NCBI RefSeq assembly: GCF_000299335.2
Contig: NZ_CP004387.1
Location: 2,294,001-2,358,000, forward strand
Direction: 5' to 3'
DNA length: 64,000 bases
From: Isoalcanivorax pacificus W11-5
GTDB lineage: Bacteria > Pseudomonadota > Gammaproteobacteria > Pseudomonadales > Alcanivoracaceae
The notes beneath the pieces were generated by a model. It was given only the letters and a program-made list of their open reading frames with translations, ran no database searches and was not told where the DNA came from. Below are positions 7,656 to 18,449 of the stretch, piece after piece (the first letter of the stretch is position 1; each line of letters begins with the position of its first letter). A program made the position numbers and the translations under genes.

Positions 7656-8377
7656 CAGCGAATCGCCACCAGCGACAGGAAATTGAAGCAACGAAACCAG
7701 ACATGCACACGGCTGAAGCCGGCCTGTGTCAGGCGCGCTTCATGGGCCGCGAGCGTTTCCGGAATCAGCACGTTTTCGATCGCCGTGCGCTTCTGGCTGA
7801 TTTCCAGATCGCTGTAGCCATTGTTGCGCTTGAAAGCATGGTGCAGCGCCTGTTGCAGGGCGTCTTCCTCGTCATCGGGGAAGCGGATTTTTTCCGACAG
7901 TACCAGAATATCACCGGGGCTGAGTGCATCGGCGATACGCTGAATGAGCGCGTCGCGATCTTCCAGGGGTACAAACTGCAAAGTGAAGTTGAGCACCACC
8001 ACGGAGGCGTTCTCCAATACCGTGGTGCGCACGTCCTCGCAGCGCTGTGTGACCGGTACGAGAGGCACTTCCGAGGCCAGAATCGTGGCAGCCTGCTCCA
8101 CCATGGCCGGCGAATTGTCCACGGCGATGATCTCGCAATCCCGGTGCGGCACCAGCTTCGCCATGGCCAGCGTCGCCGCGCCCAGCGAACTGCCCAGGTC
8201 ATACAGGCGTGTGCCAGGCCTGGCATAGCGCGCGGCAAACACCCCTATCATGTCGATCATGGTGCCGTAACCCGGCACCGAACGGCGAATCATGTCGGGG
8301 AAGACGCGCGCGACCTGTTCGTCAAAACAGAAACGGGCAACTTCATCGCGGGCCTGGGCGTAGAGATCGTCTTTCAT
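7655..8377 (-). CDS. cmoA: Carboxy-S-adenosyl-L-methionine synthase CmoA
   Basis: CmoA makes carboxy-SAM from SAM and prephenate for CmoB. The 240-residue product has the signature [20 protein letters not shown] near the N-terminus, the SAM-binding stretch [17 protein letters not shown] (about 55-70), and the C-terminal [14 protein letters not shown] chose the ATG at 8377 because homologues begin a few residues before FDEQV; an upstream in-frame start at 8437 would add about 20 unrelated residues. It is coupled to cmoB. Confidence 0.95.
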   Translation of the reverse strand: MKDDLYAQARDEVARFCFDEQVARVFPDMIRRSVPGYGTMIDMIGVFAARYARPGTRLYDLGSSLGAATLAMAKLVPHRDCEIIAVDNSPAMVEQAATILASEVPLVPVTQRCEDVRTTVLENASVVVLNFTLQFVPLEDRDALIQRIADALSPGDILVLSEKIRFPDDEEDALQQALHHAFKRNNGYSDLEISQKRTAIENVLIPETLAAHEARLTQAGFSRVHVWFRCFNFLSLVAIR

Positions 8378-8487
8378 GAACTGTCCGGAAGTGTCGGGCC
8401 GGAACACACGGCCGTCGCAGTGCAACAAGATGCGCACATTTTAACCCAATGCGGCCCACACCCCTAACGGCAGGCCAGGCCACGGCG

Positions 8488-8521
8488 GAAAAACAAAAAG
8501 GCCGGTCATCGCTGACCGGCC
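8488..8521 (-). terminator. Terminator after tRNA-Pro
   Basis: On the minus strand GGCCGGTCA (8521-8513) pairs with TGACCGGCC (8508-8500) and is followed by TTTTTGTTTTT. It lies 22 bp after the 3' end of tRNA-Pro and is the end of the merR/tRNA transcript. Confidence 0.85.
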
Positions 8522-8542
8522 TTCATGTTCTGGATATCAAAC

Positions 8543-8621
<79 letters not shown>

Positions 8622-8702
8622 AATCTGCTTCGAGCCAGGCTCGAAGCGGCGGGAATCATAACGGATTCCTGCCGGTATGAAAACAATAACGAAATGATGT
8701 GT

Positions 8703-9059
8703 TCAGGCACGCAGGACGTCGAGCACATCTTCCAACTCGACGATCATCTGCCGGATCAGCTGGTGATAATGGGTGGCCTGCTCGCCGTTGGCACCTTCGG
8801 TGAGCTGCTGGCGCGCACCGCCGATGGTGTAGCCCTGGTCGTACAGCAGGCTGCGGATCTGGCGGATCATCAGCACGTCCTGGCGCTGGTAGTAGCGGCG
8901 GTTGCCACGCCGCTTCACGGGCTTGAGTTGCGGGAATTCCTGTTCCCAGTAACGCAGCACATGCGGCTTCACATCGCACAGGTCGCTGACTTCGCCGATG
9001 GTGAAGTAGCGCTTGCCGGGAATCGCAGGGAGCTGGTCGTTATTGCTTGGTTCCAGCAT
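8703..9059 (-). CDS. MerR family transcriptional regulator
   Basis: The 118-residue protein carries an N-terminal MerR winged-helix domain: [22 protein letters not shown] (about 18-39), then [20 protein letters not shown], followed by a short helical C-terminus with no effector domain or metal-binding cysteines. This small MerR protein is the regular downstream neighbour of ihfA in gammaproteobacteria; its regulon is not known. The chosen ATG at 9059 overlaps the end of ihfA by 20 bp; an alternative start at 9068 also lies inside ihfA. Confidence 0.85.
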   Translation of the reverse strand: MLEPSNNDQLPAIPGKRYFTIGEVSDLCDVKPHVLRYWEQEFPQLKPVKRRGNRRYYQRQDVLMIRQIRSLLYDQGYTIGGARQQLTEGANGEQATHYHQLIRQMIVELEDVLDVLRA

Positions 9060-9342
9060 AAGCTTCAACTCGTTGTTTTAGTTTCTGCCCCGGACGGAAG
9101 GTCACGACGCGACGCGCAGTGATGGGGATTTCCTCGCCTGTCTTGGGGTTGCGGCCCGGCCGCTCACTCTTGTCGCGCAGATCGAAATTGCCGAAACCGG
9201 AAAGCTTCACCTGGATGTTATTTTCCAGGGCACGGCGGATTTCCTCGAAGAACATTTCCACCATTTCCTTGGCTTCCCGCTTGTTCAGGCCCAGTTCCTC
9301 GAACAGCCTTTCAGCCATATCTGCCTTGGTCAGCGCCGCCAT
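9040..9342 (-). CDS. ihfA: Integration host factor subunit alpha
   Basis: This 100-residue DNA-bending protein pairs with IhfB to shape promoters, replication origins and recombination sites. It shows [19 protein letters not shown], the beta-arm region with [20 protein letters not shown] and the conserved proline in NPKTG. The ATG at 9342 with GAGGG seven bases upstream was preferred to an in-frame TTG at 9348. It follows pheT by 15 bp, the usual pheST-ihfA operon. Confidence 0.96.
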   Translation of the reverse strand: MAALTKADMAERLFEELGLNKREAKEMVEMFFEEIRRALENNIQVKLSGFGNFDLRDKSERPGRNPKTGEEIPITARRVVTFRPGQKLKQRVEAYAGTKQ

Positions 9343-9357
9343 CGACAATCCCTCGAA

Positions 9358-11736
9358 TCATTCTCTTAAAGACGCGTTAAATTCTTGTTTTAGCTGGGAT
9401 ACTACCCCCGCTATAAGGTCGCTGATTTCAGCCTCCCTAAGGGTGCGCGAACGCTCCTGGAAGGTCAAGCCCAGGGCCAGGCTCTTACGGCCTTTTTCAA
9501 TTCCATCCCCTTGATATACGTCGAAAAGCCGGACCTCGCGCAGGCGCGCGTCACAGGCATTGCGTACCGCCTCCAGCAAGGCACCGGCAGGCACCTCTTC
9601 CGGCACCACAAAGGCCAGGTCACGACGCACTGCCGGCTGATCGGACAGTTCGGAGAACTTCGGCACTTTTGCCTGCTCAATCGCCGCCTTTCGCAGCTCG
9701 AACAGATAGATATCCTTCGGCAGGTCAAGCTTCGCGGCCAGCGCCGGATGCAGCCGCCCGAGCCAGCCGGCCTCTTCGCCATCAAGGCTGATGCGGGCGC
9801 TCTGGCCAGGGTGCAGCACGTCGTTGTCGGCCGCTTCAAAGCGGAAGCCTGTGCGGCCACCGGCGGCCAGCAGCGCTTCCACATCTGCCTTGACGTCGAA
9901 AAAGTCGGCCTTGCGGGCCTTGTCGTCGAAATGTTGCGGACGGGCATTGCCGTATACCAGACCGGCCAGCATCGGCTCCTGCAGCAGCGCATCACCGCCC
10001 TGTGGCACGAAGCGCAGCCCCTGTTCGAACAGGCGCAGGCGCGCCACCTGGCGGTTCAGGTTGCGCTGGGCCGTGGTCAGCAAGCCGGCCCACAGCGTGG
10101 TGCGCATCACCGCCAGCTCGCTGGAGATCGGGTTGGCCAGCGCCAACGGCGGCAATGACGGCGCCAGGGCCTGCTGCATGGCCGGGTCGACGAAGGTATA
10201 GGTGATGGCTTCCAGATAGCCCCGGGCGCACATCAGGTCTGACAGGTGGCGGGCCGACAGCAGTGTTTCGGTCTGCGCTGCGCCGCCGCCCTGAATGGCG
10301 GGCAACCGGCTGGGCAGACGGTCGTAGCCGTATACGCGCGCGAGATCTTCCACGAGGTCCTGCTCGATGGCCATGTCGAAGCGCCAGCTTGGCGCCCGCA
10401 CAGTCCACTGCCCTGCCCCGGTCTCGTTGATATGCATGCCCAGGCGCTCAAGGATATCGGCGATATCGCTCACCGGCAGGGCTATGCCCAGCAGTGCCTC
10501 CACGCGCCCGGCACTCAGGGCGATCTCCGCCGGTTGCGGCAGGTGTGCCCCGGAAGCCACTTCGGTGACCGGCCCGGCCTGACCGCCGGCAATGTCCAGG
10601 ATCAACGCCGTGGCACGCTCCATCGCCAGCGCCTGCAATGCCGGGTCGACGCCCCGCTCGAAGCGGTGTGAGGAATCCGTGTGCAGGCCATAGCTGCGCG
10701 CCTTGCCGGCAATGGCCAGCGGAGCGAAAAACGCAGCCTCCAGGAACAGGTCGCGGGTGGCGTCGGTGACGCTGCTGCCGGCACCGCCCATGACACCGGC
10801 CATGGCAATGGGGCCAGAGGCATCGGTGATCAGCAGGCTGCCGTCGCGCAGGGTGATTTCCTGGCCGTCGAGCAGCGCCAGTTTTTCTCCTTCGCGGGAC
10901 AGGCGCACATCAACAGCACCGTTCAATTTGCCCAGGTCGAAGGCGTGCATCGGCTGGCCGAGTTCCAGCAGCACATAGTTGGTGACGTCCACCACCGGAT
11001 CAATCGGACGCAAGCCGGCCCGGCGCAGCCGCTCGACCATCCACAGCGGTGTTTGCGCAGCAGGGTTGATACCCCGGATGACACGCCCCAGGTAGCGCGG
11101 GCACGCCTCCGGCGCGGACACGGTGACCGGGAAGGTGTCGTCCAGAGTCGGCGGCACCGGCGCAATGGCCGGCTCGTTGAACGGCACGCGGTTCAGCACG
11201 CTGACCTCGCGCGCGATGCCACGCACGCTGAGGCAGTCGGCGCGGTTCGGGGTCAGGTCCACCTCGATGATGTTGTCATCCAGGCTCAGGTACTCGCGAA
11301 TATCCGTGCCCACCGGCGCGTCGGCCGGCAGTTCCAGCAAGCCGTCGATCAGGTCTTCCAGACCCAGTTCGGAGGCACCGCAGAGCATGCCTTCGGACGG
11401 CTGGCCACGCAGTTTGGCGGACTTGATGCGGAAATCACCTGGCAGCACGGCGCCGACGCGGGCGAACGGCACACGCAGGCCGGGGCGCACATTCGGCGCG
11501 CCGCAGACCACCGGGAAGGTGCCGCTGCCATCAAACACCTGGCACAGGGTCAGCTTGTCGGCATCCGGGTGCGGTGCGGTCTCGCGCACCTCGGCCACCA
11601 CCACGCCGGTAAAGGGCGCCGCTGCCGGTTCGACACCGTCCACTTCCAGGCCGGCCATGGTGAGCTGATGCATCAGCGCCCCGGTGTCCAGTGCCGGATT
11701 GGCCCACTCTCTCAGCCAGGATTCATTGAAACGCAT
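9358..11736 (-). CDS. pheT: Phenylalanyl-tRNA synthetase beta subunit
   Basis: The 792-residue subunit has the usual order: an N-terminal domain with the tRNA-binding fold (VVAEVRETAPHPDADKLTLC near 47-66), a B3/B4 editing domain (RYLGRVIRG and the DVTNYVLLELGQPMHAFDL segment near 250), the B5 domain and a C-terminal anticodon-binding ferredoxin fold (RDLAFVVPEEV). It assembles with PheS as an alpha2-beta2 enzyme that charges tRNA-Phe. The ATG has GAGG five bases upstream. It lies between pheS and ihfA in the standard order. Confidence 0.97.
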   Translation of the reverse strand: MRFNESWLREWANPALDTGALMHQLTMAGLEVDGVEPAAAPFTGVVVAEVRETAPHPDADKLTLCQVFDGSGTFPVVCGAPNVRPGLRVPFARVGAVLPGDFRIKSAKLRGQPSEGMLCGASELGLEDLIDGLLELPADAPVGTDIREYLSLDDNIIEVDLTPNRADCLSVRGIAREVSVLNRVPFNEPAIAPVPPTLDDTFPVTVSAPEACPRYLGRVIRGINPAAQTPLWMVERLRRAGLRPIDPVVDVTNYVLLELGQPMHAFDLGKLNGAVDVRLSREGEKLALLDGQEITLRDGSLLITDASGPIAMAGVMGGAGSSVTDATRDLFLEAAFFAPLAIAGKARSYGLHTDSSHRFERGVDPALQALAMERATALILDIAGGQAGPVTEVASGAHLPQPAEIALSAGRVEALLGIALPVSDIADILERLGMHINETGAGQWTVRAPSWRFDMAIEQDLVEDLARVYGYDRLPSRLPAIQGGGAAQTETLLSARHLSDLMCARGYLEAITYTFVDPAMQQALAPSLPPLALANPISSELAVMRTTLWAGLLTTAQRNLNRQVARLRLFEQGLRFVPQGGDALLQEPMLAGLVYGNARPQHFDDKARKADFFDVKADVEALLAAGGRTGFRFEAADNDVLHPGQSARISLDGEEAGWLGRLHPALAAKLDLPKDIYLFELRKAAIEQAKVPKFSELSDQPAVRRDLAFVVPEEVPAGALLEAVRNACDARLREVRLFDVYQGDGIEKGRKSLALGLTFQERSRTLREAEISDLIAGVVSQLKQEFNASLRE

Positions 11737-11834
11737 TGCTACCTCGATCCCTGTTCCGCAGCGCGCACGGATGCGCCGCTGTCATTTATCTCCACCGCCC
11801 TGGGACGGCGTGCTAAAAAAGCCGCTTGATCGTC

Positions 11835-12872
<1,038 letters not shown>

Positions 12873-12954
12873 TCAGGCACTCCCCCGCTAACGGGCTTGA
12901 ATAGGGCATCAATACTGCACGCGGCCGGTGACGGAGTGAAGGCCGCATTGCACA

Positions 12955-13020
12955 AATAAAAAAACGGGGGAAGAGCGCGAGCTCTTCCCCCGTTTTGGGT
13001 CGCCGGGCAAACCCGGCGAC
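12955..13020 (-). terminator. Tandem hairpins ending the infC-rpmI-rplT operon
   Basis: Read on the minus strand, a first hairpin (arms of nine bases at 13020-13012 and 13008-13000) is followed by a 16-bp perfect stem (12996-12981 with 12976-12961) and a T-rich tail TTTATTTG. This is 25 bp after the rplT stop codon. A fraction of transcripts may read through into pheS. Confidence 0.85.
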
Positions 13021-13045
13021 GTGTCATGCACTCATGCGCAGACGA

Positions 13046-13405
13046 TCAGGCGGCGAGGCTCGCTTTGGCCTTTTCGGCCAGCGCACCAAACGCCACGGCA
13101 TCGCGCACGGCCAGATCGGCCAGCACTTTGCGGTCGATGTCGATGGCCGCTTTCTTCAGGCCGTCGATCAGGCGGCTGTAGGACAGACCGTTGGCACGTG
13201 CACCGGCGTTGATACGCACGATCCACAGGCGACGGAACTGACGCTTGCGCGCCTTGCGGTCACGGTAGGCATACTGGCCGGCCTTGATGACCGCCTGGAT
13301 AGCTACACGATAGACACGGCTGCGGGCGCCATAATAGCCCTTGGCCTGCTTGAGGATTTTCTTGTGCCGGCGACGGGCCTGCACACCACGCTTTACTCGA
13401 GCCAT
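13046..13405 (-). CDS. rplT: 50S ribosomal protein L20
   Basis: The 119-residue basic protein begins [19 protein letters not shown] and contains [13 protein letters not shown] and the typical [18 protein letters not shown] region. L20 binds 23S rRNA early in large-subunit assembly and in related bacteria represses rpmI-rplT translation by binding the mRNA. It is the last gene of the infC operon and is followed by two hairpins. Confidence 0.98.
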   Translation of the reverse strand: MARVKRGVQARRRHKKILKQAKGYYGARSRVYRVAIQAVIKAGQYAYRDRKARKRQFRRLWIVRINAGARANGLSYSRLIDGLKKAAIDIDRKVLADLAVRDAVAFGALAEKAKASLAA

Positions 13406-13455
13406 TTCAGTTCTCCAAAAACCGTTTCAGTTATCCAGCGTTAGGAATGCAGGGC

Positions 13456-13650
13456 TCAGACGCCCGGCAGCATGCGCTTCACCAGCGCGATATCCGAAGC
13501 ATGCACTTCGGTCTTCGGCCGGAGCTGACGAATCCGCTTGGCGGATTTCTTCGTCAGGATGTGGTTTTTGAAAGCCTGCTTGCGCTTGAAACCGGAGGCG
13601 GTTTTCTTGAAACGCTTGGCTGCCCCGCGGTTTGATTTGATCTTCGGCAT
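13456..13650 (-). CDS. rpmI: 50S ribosomal protein L35
   Basis: This 64-residue basic protein begins [20 protein letters not shown] and ends in the conserved [12 protein letters not shown], a full-length L35. It sits between infC and rplT, 50 bp from each, in the standard operon order. Confidence 0.98.
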   Translation of the reverse strand: MPKIKSNRGAAKRFKKTASGFKRKQAFKNHILTKKSAKRIRQLRPKTEVHASDIALVKRMLPGV

Positions 13651-13702
13651 TGTTCAGTTCTCTTAAGCTGCGTTACGTTGGCTCAAGCAACCGGGAATTC
13701 GG

Positions 13703-14242
13703 TCACTTGTTTTTCCGCTGGGGCGCGATAACCATGATCATCTGTCGGCCTTCCATGTTCGGACGCTGCTCGACATTACCCCACTCGGCGAGATCCGCTT
13801 CCACGCGCTGGAGCAGTTGCAGCCCCAGTTCCTGGTGCGCCATCTCGCGGCCACGGAACCGTACGGTTACCTTGGCCTTGTCCCCTGCCTCGAGAAAGCG
13901 CACCAGGTTGCGAAGTTTCACCTGGTAGTCGCCTTGGTCGGTGCCGGGGCGGAATTTCATTTCCTTCACCTGGGTCTGGCGCTGCTTCTTGCGCCCTTCT
14001 TTCGCCTTTTGTTTCAGGTCGAACAGGTGTTTGCCGTAATCCATGATTCGGCAGACCGGTGGCTCCGCGTCGGGCGAAATTTCCACCAGGTCGAGATCTT
14101 TGGACTGGGCTGCCGCCAGCGCCTCCTCCAGACTCACCACACCCACCTGATCACCGTTTTCATCGATCAGGCGAACGTTCTCCAGTTGGATCTGGTCGTT
14201 AATGCGGGCGCGTTTATCACCGCCCTTGCCAGCACTTTTAAT
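13703..14242 (-). CDS. infC: Translation initiation factor IF-3 (ATT start codon)
   Basis: IF-3 binds the 30S subunit, prevents premature 50S joining and checks start codons. From the proposed start the protein is 179 residues, close to E. coli (180), with both domains: [21 protein letters not shown] in the N-domain and [21 protein letters not shown] plus [14 protein letters not shown] in the C-domain. The start is an ATT at 14242-14240, with GGAGGT seven bases upstream (14255-14250); IF-3 itself discriminates against ATT, which is the known basis of its autoregulation. Starting at an upstream ATG would add 42 non-conserved residues. The usual upstream neighbour thrS is absent. Confidence 0.95.
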   Translation of the reverse strand: MKSAGKGGDKRARINDQIQLENVRLIDENGDQVGVVSLEEALAAAQSKDLDLVEISPDAEPPVCRIMDYGKHLFDLKQKAKEGRKKQRQTQVKEMKFRPGTDQGDYQVKLRNLVRFLEAGDKAKVTVRFRGREMAHQELGLQLLQRVEADLAEWGNVEQRPNMEGRQMIMVIAPQRKNK

Positions 14243-14249
14243 GGTGGCT

Positions 14250-14255
14250 ACCTCC
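14250..14255 (-). promoter_or_regulatory. Ribosome binding site that fixes the infC start
   Basis: GGAGGT on the minus strand lies seven bases before the ATT codon at 14242-14240. No comparable site precedes the in-frame upstream start candidates, so this decides the start of infC. Confidence 0.85.
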
Positions 14256-14472
14256 GGTTCATCTTTCTTCGTCGGCGCAAGCCCTGCTGCCTGCAGCGCT
14301 CGTGGCACCGACCCTTCAGCCATTTTCGGCTGACCGCGAATTGTATAGAGCACCCTGCCGCGAGACAAGCCCCAGACAACCGCTAATCACTTGTTTTTAC
14401 GAGCTTTGCGATGGCGCTACGCCAGCGCCAGAATCAGCGGGAAGGGACTGCGGAAGGACGTACTGTGAAAAC

Positions 14473-14549
14473 TGGTAGGCACGAGTGGACTCGAACCACC
14501 GACCCCCACCATGTCAAGGTGGTGCTCTAACCAACTGAGCTACGTGCCT
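14473..14549 (-). tRNA. tRNA-Val (anticodon GAC)
   Basis: A complete 77-nt tRNA with encoded CCA. The acceptor AGGCACG pairs with CGTGCCT, the anticodon loop TTGACAT closed by CCACC/GGTGG gives GAC, and the T loop is TTCGAGT. It lies about 230 bp upstream of infC on the same strand. Confidence 0.96.
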
Positions 14550-14620
14550 GTTACGAGGGCGCTATTCTACAGCCGGGCAGCGGGCTGTCAAACGATTTCA
14601 ACCACCTGATTTGACGTGAT

Positions 14621-16159
14621 TTACCGCCCCGGTACGCGGGCAGCAAAACGGTCCAGGTCGCGAATGAACGCGGCCTGCACGTCGCTGATCAGCCTGGTCA
14701 GGTCAGCCATGCCAGCCTCGTCCGGAATCAGGCGGTCGCTGACGATGCGCATGCCGAGCCGCACCATGAAGTTGTCCAGCGCCTCGAAAGCGCCACTGGC
14801 CTGGAGCTCCGCCAGCTCCCCCGGCCCGGGCTGACGGAAGCGCGCCTTGCCGCTGATGCCCTCACCCTCGTTGCCTTGCGCTGCCACAGTCAGGAAATCG
14901 ATGGCGAGCTGATCGATGGAGCGCGGCAGCACGAAGTTGATCACCCCGGCCGGCATGATGCCCAGCGCCTTGCCGCTGGTCCGCACCGCCGGGATATCCG
15001 TCAACTGGCCGGTTATCAGGGCACCGTCAGGGGTCGGCTGGTAGGCAATATCGCCTCGCAGGCCGGTGACTTCGGCCAGGATGCCGTAGATCTCGATCCA
15101 GGCATCCACATCCACCCGCAGGCGCCGCGCGCTGCCGTCCAGGTGCGGGCGAGCCCCCGCCACCGGCTTGCCGTTCAGGGTCGCGACCGGCTGGCCGTCG
15201 CGCAGCAGCATGGTCAGTTCGGCGCGCTGGGTGGCGGAGTTCACCAGGATGCGGGCCACTTCGCCGTATTCATCGCCGATGCTGATATCAAGTCTGAGGA
15301 TGGTGCCAAGCCGGTCCAGGTAGGCGCGCAGTGCCGGGTAATGACGCGCCATGCGCTGGCCATTGACCCGCACCGAGGCATCCACCTGCCGGTCAGGGTC
15401 ACCCGGCTGGCCTGCCACCACCAGCCGCTCGATCTCACCCAACCCGGCCGCCAGTTCCCAGATGGCCGGATAGGCTGCCCAGAGCGGTGCCAGCGCATCC
15501 ACTTCATGGGCTCCCAATGTGGGGCTCATTCCCCAGACGCGGGCACGGTATTCCCCTTCCGGCAGGGCGCGCTCGAAGTCGGCGTCTCCACCGCCCATCA
15601 ACCGCAACACGTCCTGGCTGGCAGCCAGCACGGAGGACCAGCGCATGGGGCCCAGGCCCAGGCGGGCCTCTCCGCGCAGCAGATAGTGGGTACCGTGGGG
15701 TTGATCGCTCATTTCCCGCGAGCGGACCCGCAGCAGCATATCTCCCAGGGGAAAGGTGGCACCGCCAGCCAGTCCGGGCGCCGGCTGTTTTCGGGGCGGC
15801 CCAACGTAGTAGTGATCCCCGGCCGCCACGTTGTGCAACAACAGTTCGCGCTCATCACCTGACCGCTTTTCCGGCAGCAGGCGATGAAAGCCGCGCAGAT
15901 CAAAGCGCTCCAGCGAGGCACGCAACTGGTCAAGGAAATCGCGGGTGTCATCGTGATATTCGATGTGATGCACCAGCAGGTCGCGCAAGGCGGCATAGTC
16001 GTACATGCGCGCCACTGCCACCTGCGGGTCACCGTTGCCGGCCAGGATCACGGGCGGGCGCCAGGCCCGCTCCATCACGGCATCCGGCACGGCCTGTTGT
16101 GCCTGGGCACTGTGCAGACAGGACAGCAGCACCGCACTCCACAGCCAGAATCTCCGCAT
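14621..16159 (-). CDS. Secreted or periplasmic protein of unknown function
   Basis: The 512-residue protein starts with a clear signal peptide (MRRFWLWSAVLLSCLHSAQAQ, probable cleavage after AQA). The mature part is soluble and has no transmembrane segment or recognised motif. The ATG at 16159 has GGAGG seven bases upstream; a longer in-frame start at 16237 would hide the signal peptide. It lies downstream of uvrB on the same strand with a 125-bp gap. No function can be assigned from sequence alone. Confidence 0.75.
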   Translation of the reverse strand: MRRFWLWSAVLLSCLHSAQAQQAVPDAVMERAWRPPVILAGNGDPQVAVARMYDYAALRDLLVHHIEYHDDTRDFLDQLRASLERFDLRGFHRLLPEKRSGDERELLLHNVAAGDHYYVGPPRKQPAPGLAGGATFPLGDMLLRVRSREMSDQPHGTHYLLRGEARLGLGPMRWSSVLAASQDVLRLMGGGDADFERALPEGEYRARVWGMSPTLGAHEVDALAPLWAAYPAIWELAAGLGEIERLVVAGQPGDPDRQVDASVRVNGQRMARHYPALRAYLDRLGTILRLDISIGDEYGEVARILVNSATQRAELTMLLRDGQPVATLNGKPVAGARPHLDGSARRLRVDVDAWIEIYGILAEVTGLRGDIAYQPTPDGALITGQLTDIPAVRTSGKALGIMPAGVINFVLPRSIDQLAIDFLTVAAQGNEGEGISGKARFRQPGPGELAELQASGAFEALDNFMVRLGMRIVSDRLIPDEAGMADLTRLISDVQAAFIRDLDRFAARVPGR

Positions 16160-16284
16160 GGCAAACCTCCCTGTCTGATATAGGGCCGCTATGTCCCCTG
16201 ATGCTGGCACGATTGTGCACGCACGTATATCACGCATCCTTGCCTGTGCAGACGGCTGCCCGCGCCGCTGGGTCAGGTACGCAG

Positions 16285-18360
16285 TCAGCCGGCGAGAAAG
16301 CTGTTCTCGCGGATTTTCTGTATCTGGTCGCGCAGGCGGGCTGCCTGCTCGAACTCCAGGTTGCGGGCATGCTCGAGCATTTTTGCTTCCAGCGCCGCGA
16401 TCTCGCGGGTGGCCTCTGCTGGCGACGCCGGCACGGCATACTCGCCGCTGTCCTCGCCCACGCCTTTTTTGCGGCTCTTGCCGTGCTTGCCGCCCACGCC
16501 CGTGGAATAGGTGTCTTCCAGAATGTCGCGGATGCGCTTGTTCAGGGCCGTCGGCGTGATGCCGTGCTCGGTGTTGAAGGCGATCTGTTTTTCGCGCCGG
16601 CGATCCGTCTCTTCGATAGCGCGCTGCATGGAGCCGGTGATCTTGTCGGCGTACATGATGGCGCGGCCCTTGAGGTTCCGTGCCGCGCGGCCGATGGTCT
16701 GGATCAGCGAGCGGTCGGAACGCAGGAAGCCTTCCTTGTCGGCATCGAAGATGGCCACCAGCGCCACCTCCGGCATGTCCAGGCCTTCGCGCAGCAGGTT
16801 GATGCCCACCAGCACGTCGAACTTGCCCAGCCGCAGGTCGCGGATCAGCTCTACCCGTTCGACGGTATCCACGTCCGAGTGCAGATAGCGCACACGCACG
16901 TCATGCTCCTGCAGGAACTCGGTCAGGTCTTCCGCCATGCGTTTGGTCAATACCGTGATCAACACCCGCTCGTCGCGCTGTACCGCTTCGCGAATTTCGC
17001 CGAGCACATCGTCCACCTGGCTGAGCGCCGGCCGCACTTCGATGACCGGGTCCACCAGCCCGGTGGGGCGCACCACCTGTTCCACCACCTGGCCGGCGTG
17101 CTTCTGTTCATACGGGCCGGGCGTCGCGGAGACGAAGATGGTCTGCGGCGCCAGCCCTTCCCATTCCTCGAATTTCAGAGGCCGGTTATCCAGCGCCGAG
17201 GGCAGGCGGAAGCCGTATTCAACCAGTGTTTCCTTGCGCGAGCGGTCGCCTTTGTACATGCCGCCGATCTGCGGCACGGTCACGTGGGATTCGTCCATCA
17301 CCAGCAGCGCGTCGTCCGGCAGGTAGTCGAACAGGGTCGGCGGCGCTTCGCCCGGTGCGCGGCCGGAGAACAGGCGCGAGTAGTTTTCCACGCCGTTGCA
17401 ATAGCCCAGCTCCTGCAGCATCTCGATATCGAAGCGGGTGCGCTGTTCCAGCCGCTGCGCTTCGACCAGCTTGTTGGCGTTGCGCAACTGCTCCAGGCGC
17501 TCGCGCAGTTCGTCCTTGATCTTCTCGATCGCCTCCAGCACGACTTCGCGGGGGGTCACATAGTGGCTCTTGGGATAGATGGAAATGCGCGACACCTTGC
17601 GCAGGATCTCGCCGGTCAGCGGGTCGAAGATGCTGATGTTCTCGACTTCGTCATCGAACAGCTCCAGGCGCACCGCTTCACGGTCTTCATCAGCCGGGAA
17701 AATATCGATCACATCGCCACGCACCCGGTAAGTAGCGCGACGGAAGTCCATCTCGTTGCGGGTATACTGCAGCTCCGCCAGGCGGCGCAGCACGGCGCGC
17801 TGGTCAATCCGGTCGCCGCGCACCACGTGCAGCAGCATCGACATATAGCTGTTCGGATCACCCAGGCCGTAGATCGCGGACACCGAGGCCACGATGATGG
17901 TGTCGCGGCGTTCCATCAGCGCCTTGGTGGCTGACAGCCGCATCTGCTCGATGTGCTCATTGATGGCGGAATCCTTTTCGATGAAGGTGTCCGACGACGG
18001 CACGTAGGCTTCCGGCTGGTAGTAGTCGTAGTAGGAGACGAAGTATTCCACCGAGTTTTCCGGGAAGAACTCGCGGAATTCGCTGTACAGCTGCGCCGCC
18101 AGGGTCTTGTTCGGCGCCATGACGATGGTCGGCCGCTGTACCGCCTGGATGACGTTGGCGATGGTGAAGGTCTTGCCCGAGCCGGTTACGCCGAGCAGGG
18201 TCTGGTGCGACAGGCCATCCTCAATGCCTTCGACCAGCCCGGCGATGGCCGCAGGCTGGTCGCCAGCGGGCGCATAACCGGCATGGATACGGAAGCCTTC
18301 GTCCTTGCCGGAGGGGCCAGAGGTGGTGCCAGATGAGTCGCGTGAAGAAGCTGATGCCAT
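16285..18360 (-). CDS. uvrB: UvrABC system protein B (excinuclease)
   Basis: UvrB is the damage-verifying helicase-like core of nucleotide excision repair. The 691-residue protein has the Walker A motif [12 protein letters not shown] near residue 55, the beta-hairpin region [16 protein letters not shown] (about 110), DESHVTVPQ, the helicase motif QTIGRAARN and a C-terminal UVR domain ([12 protein letters not shown]) that contacts UvrC. It has a short serine-rich N-terminal extension ([13 protein letters not shown]). The ATG at 18360 lies downstream of a weak purine stretch; a longer start at 18408 is less likely. It is divergent from the aminotransferase gene, as in pseudomonads. Confidence 0.97.
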   Translation of the reverse strand: MASASSRDSSGTTSGPSGKDEGFRIHAGYAPAGDQPAAIAGLVEGIEDGLSHQTLLGVTGSGKTFTIANVIQAVQRPTIVMAPNKTLAAQLYSEFREFFPENSVEYFVSYYDYYQPEAYVPSSDTFIEKDSAINEHIEQMRLSATKALMERRDTIIVASVSAIYGLGDPNSYMSMLLHVVRGDRIDQRAVLRRLAELQYTRNEMDFRRATYRVRGDVIDIFPADEDREAVRLELFDDEVENISIFDPLTGEILRKVSRISIYPKSHYVTPREVVLEAIEKIKDELRERLEQLRNANKLVEAQRLEQRTRFDIEMLQELGYCNGVENYSRLFSGRAPGEAPPTLFDYLPDDALLVMDESHVTVPQIGGMYKGDRSRKETLVEYGFRLPSALDNRPLKFEEWEGLAPQTIFVSATPGPYEQKHAGQVVEQVVRPTGLVDPVIEVRPALSQVDDVLGEIREAVQRDERVLITVLTKRMAEDLTEFLQEHDVRVRYLHSDVDTVERVELIRDLRLGKFDVLVGINLLREGLDMPEVALVAIFDADKEGFLRSDRSLIQTIGRAARNLKGRAIMYADKITGSMQRAIEETDRRREKQIAFNTEHGITPTALNKRIRDILEDTYSTGVGGKHGKSRKKGVGEDSGEYAVPASPAEATREIAALEAKMLEHARNLEFEQAARLRDQIQKIRENSFLAG

Positions 18361-18449
18361 TCCGCCGGGTCCCCGGATCAGGTAGTATTGGCCGCCCGCG
18401 TGCGCCAAAAGCGCGCCCTTAACCCACCACTCGAATGAACGAGGAGTGC

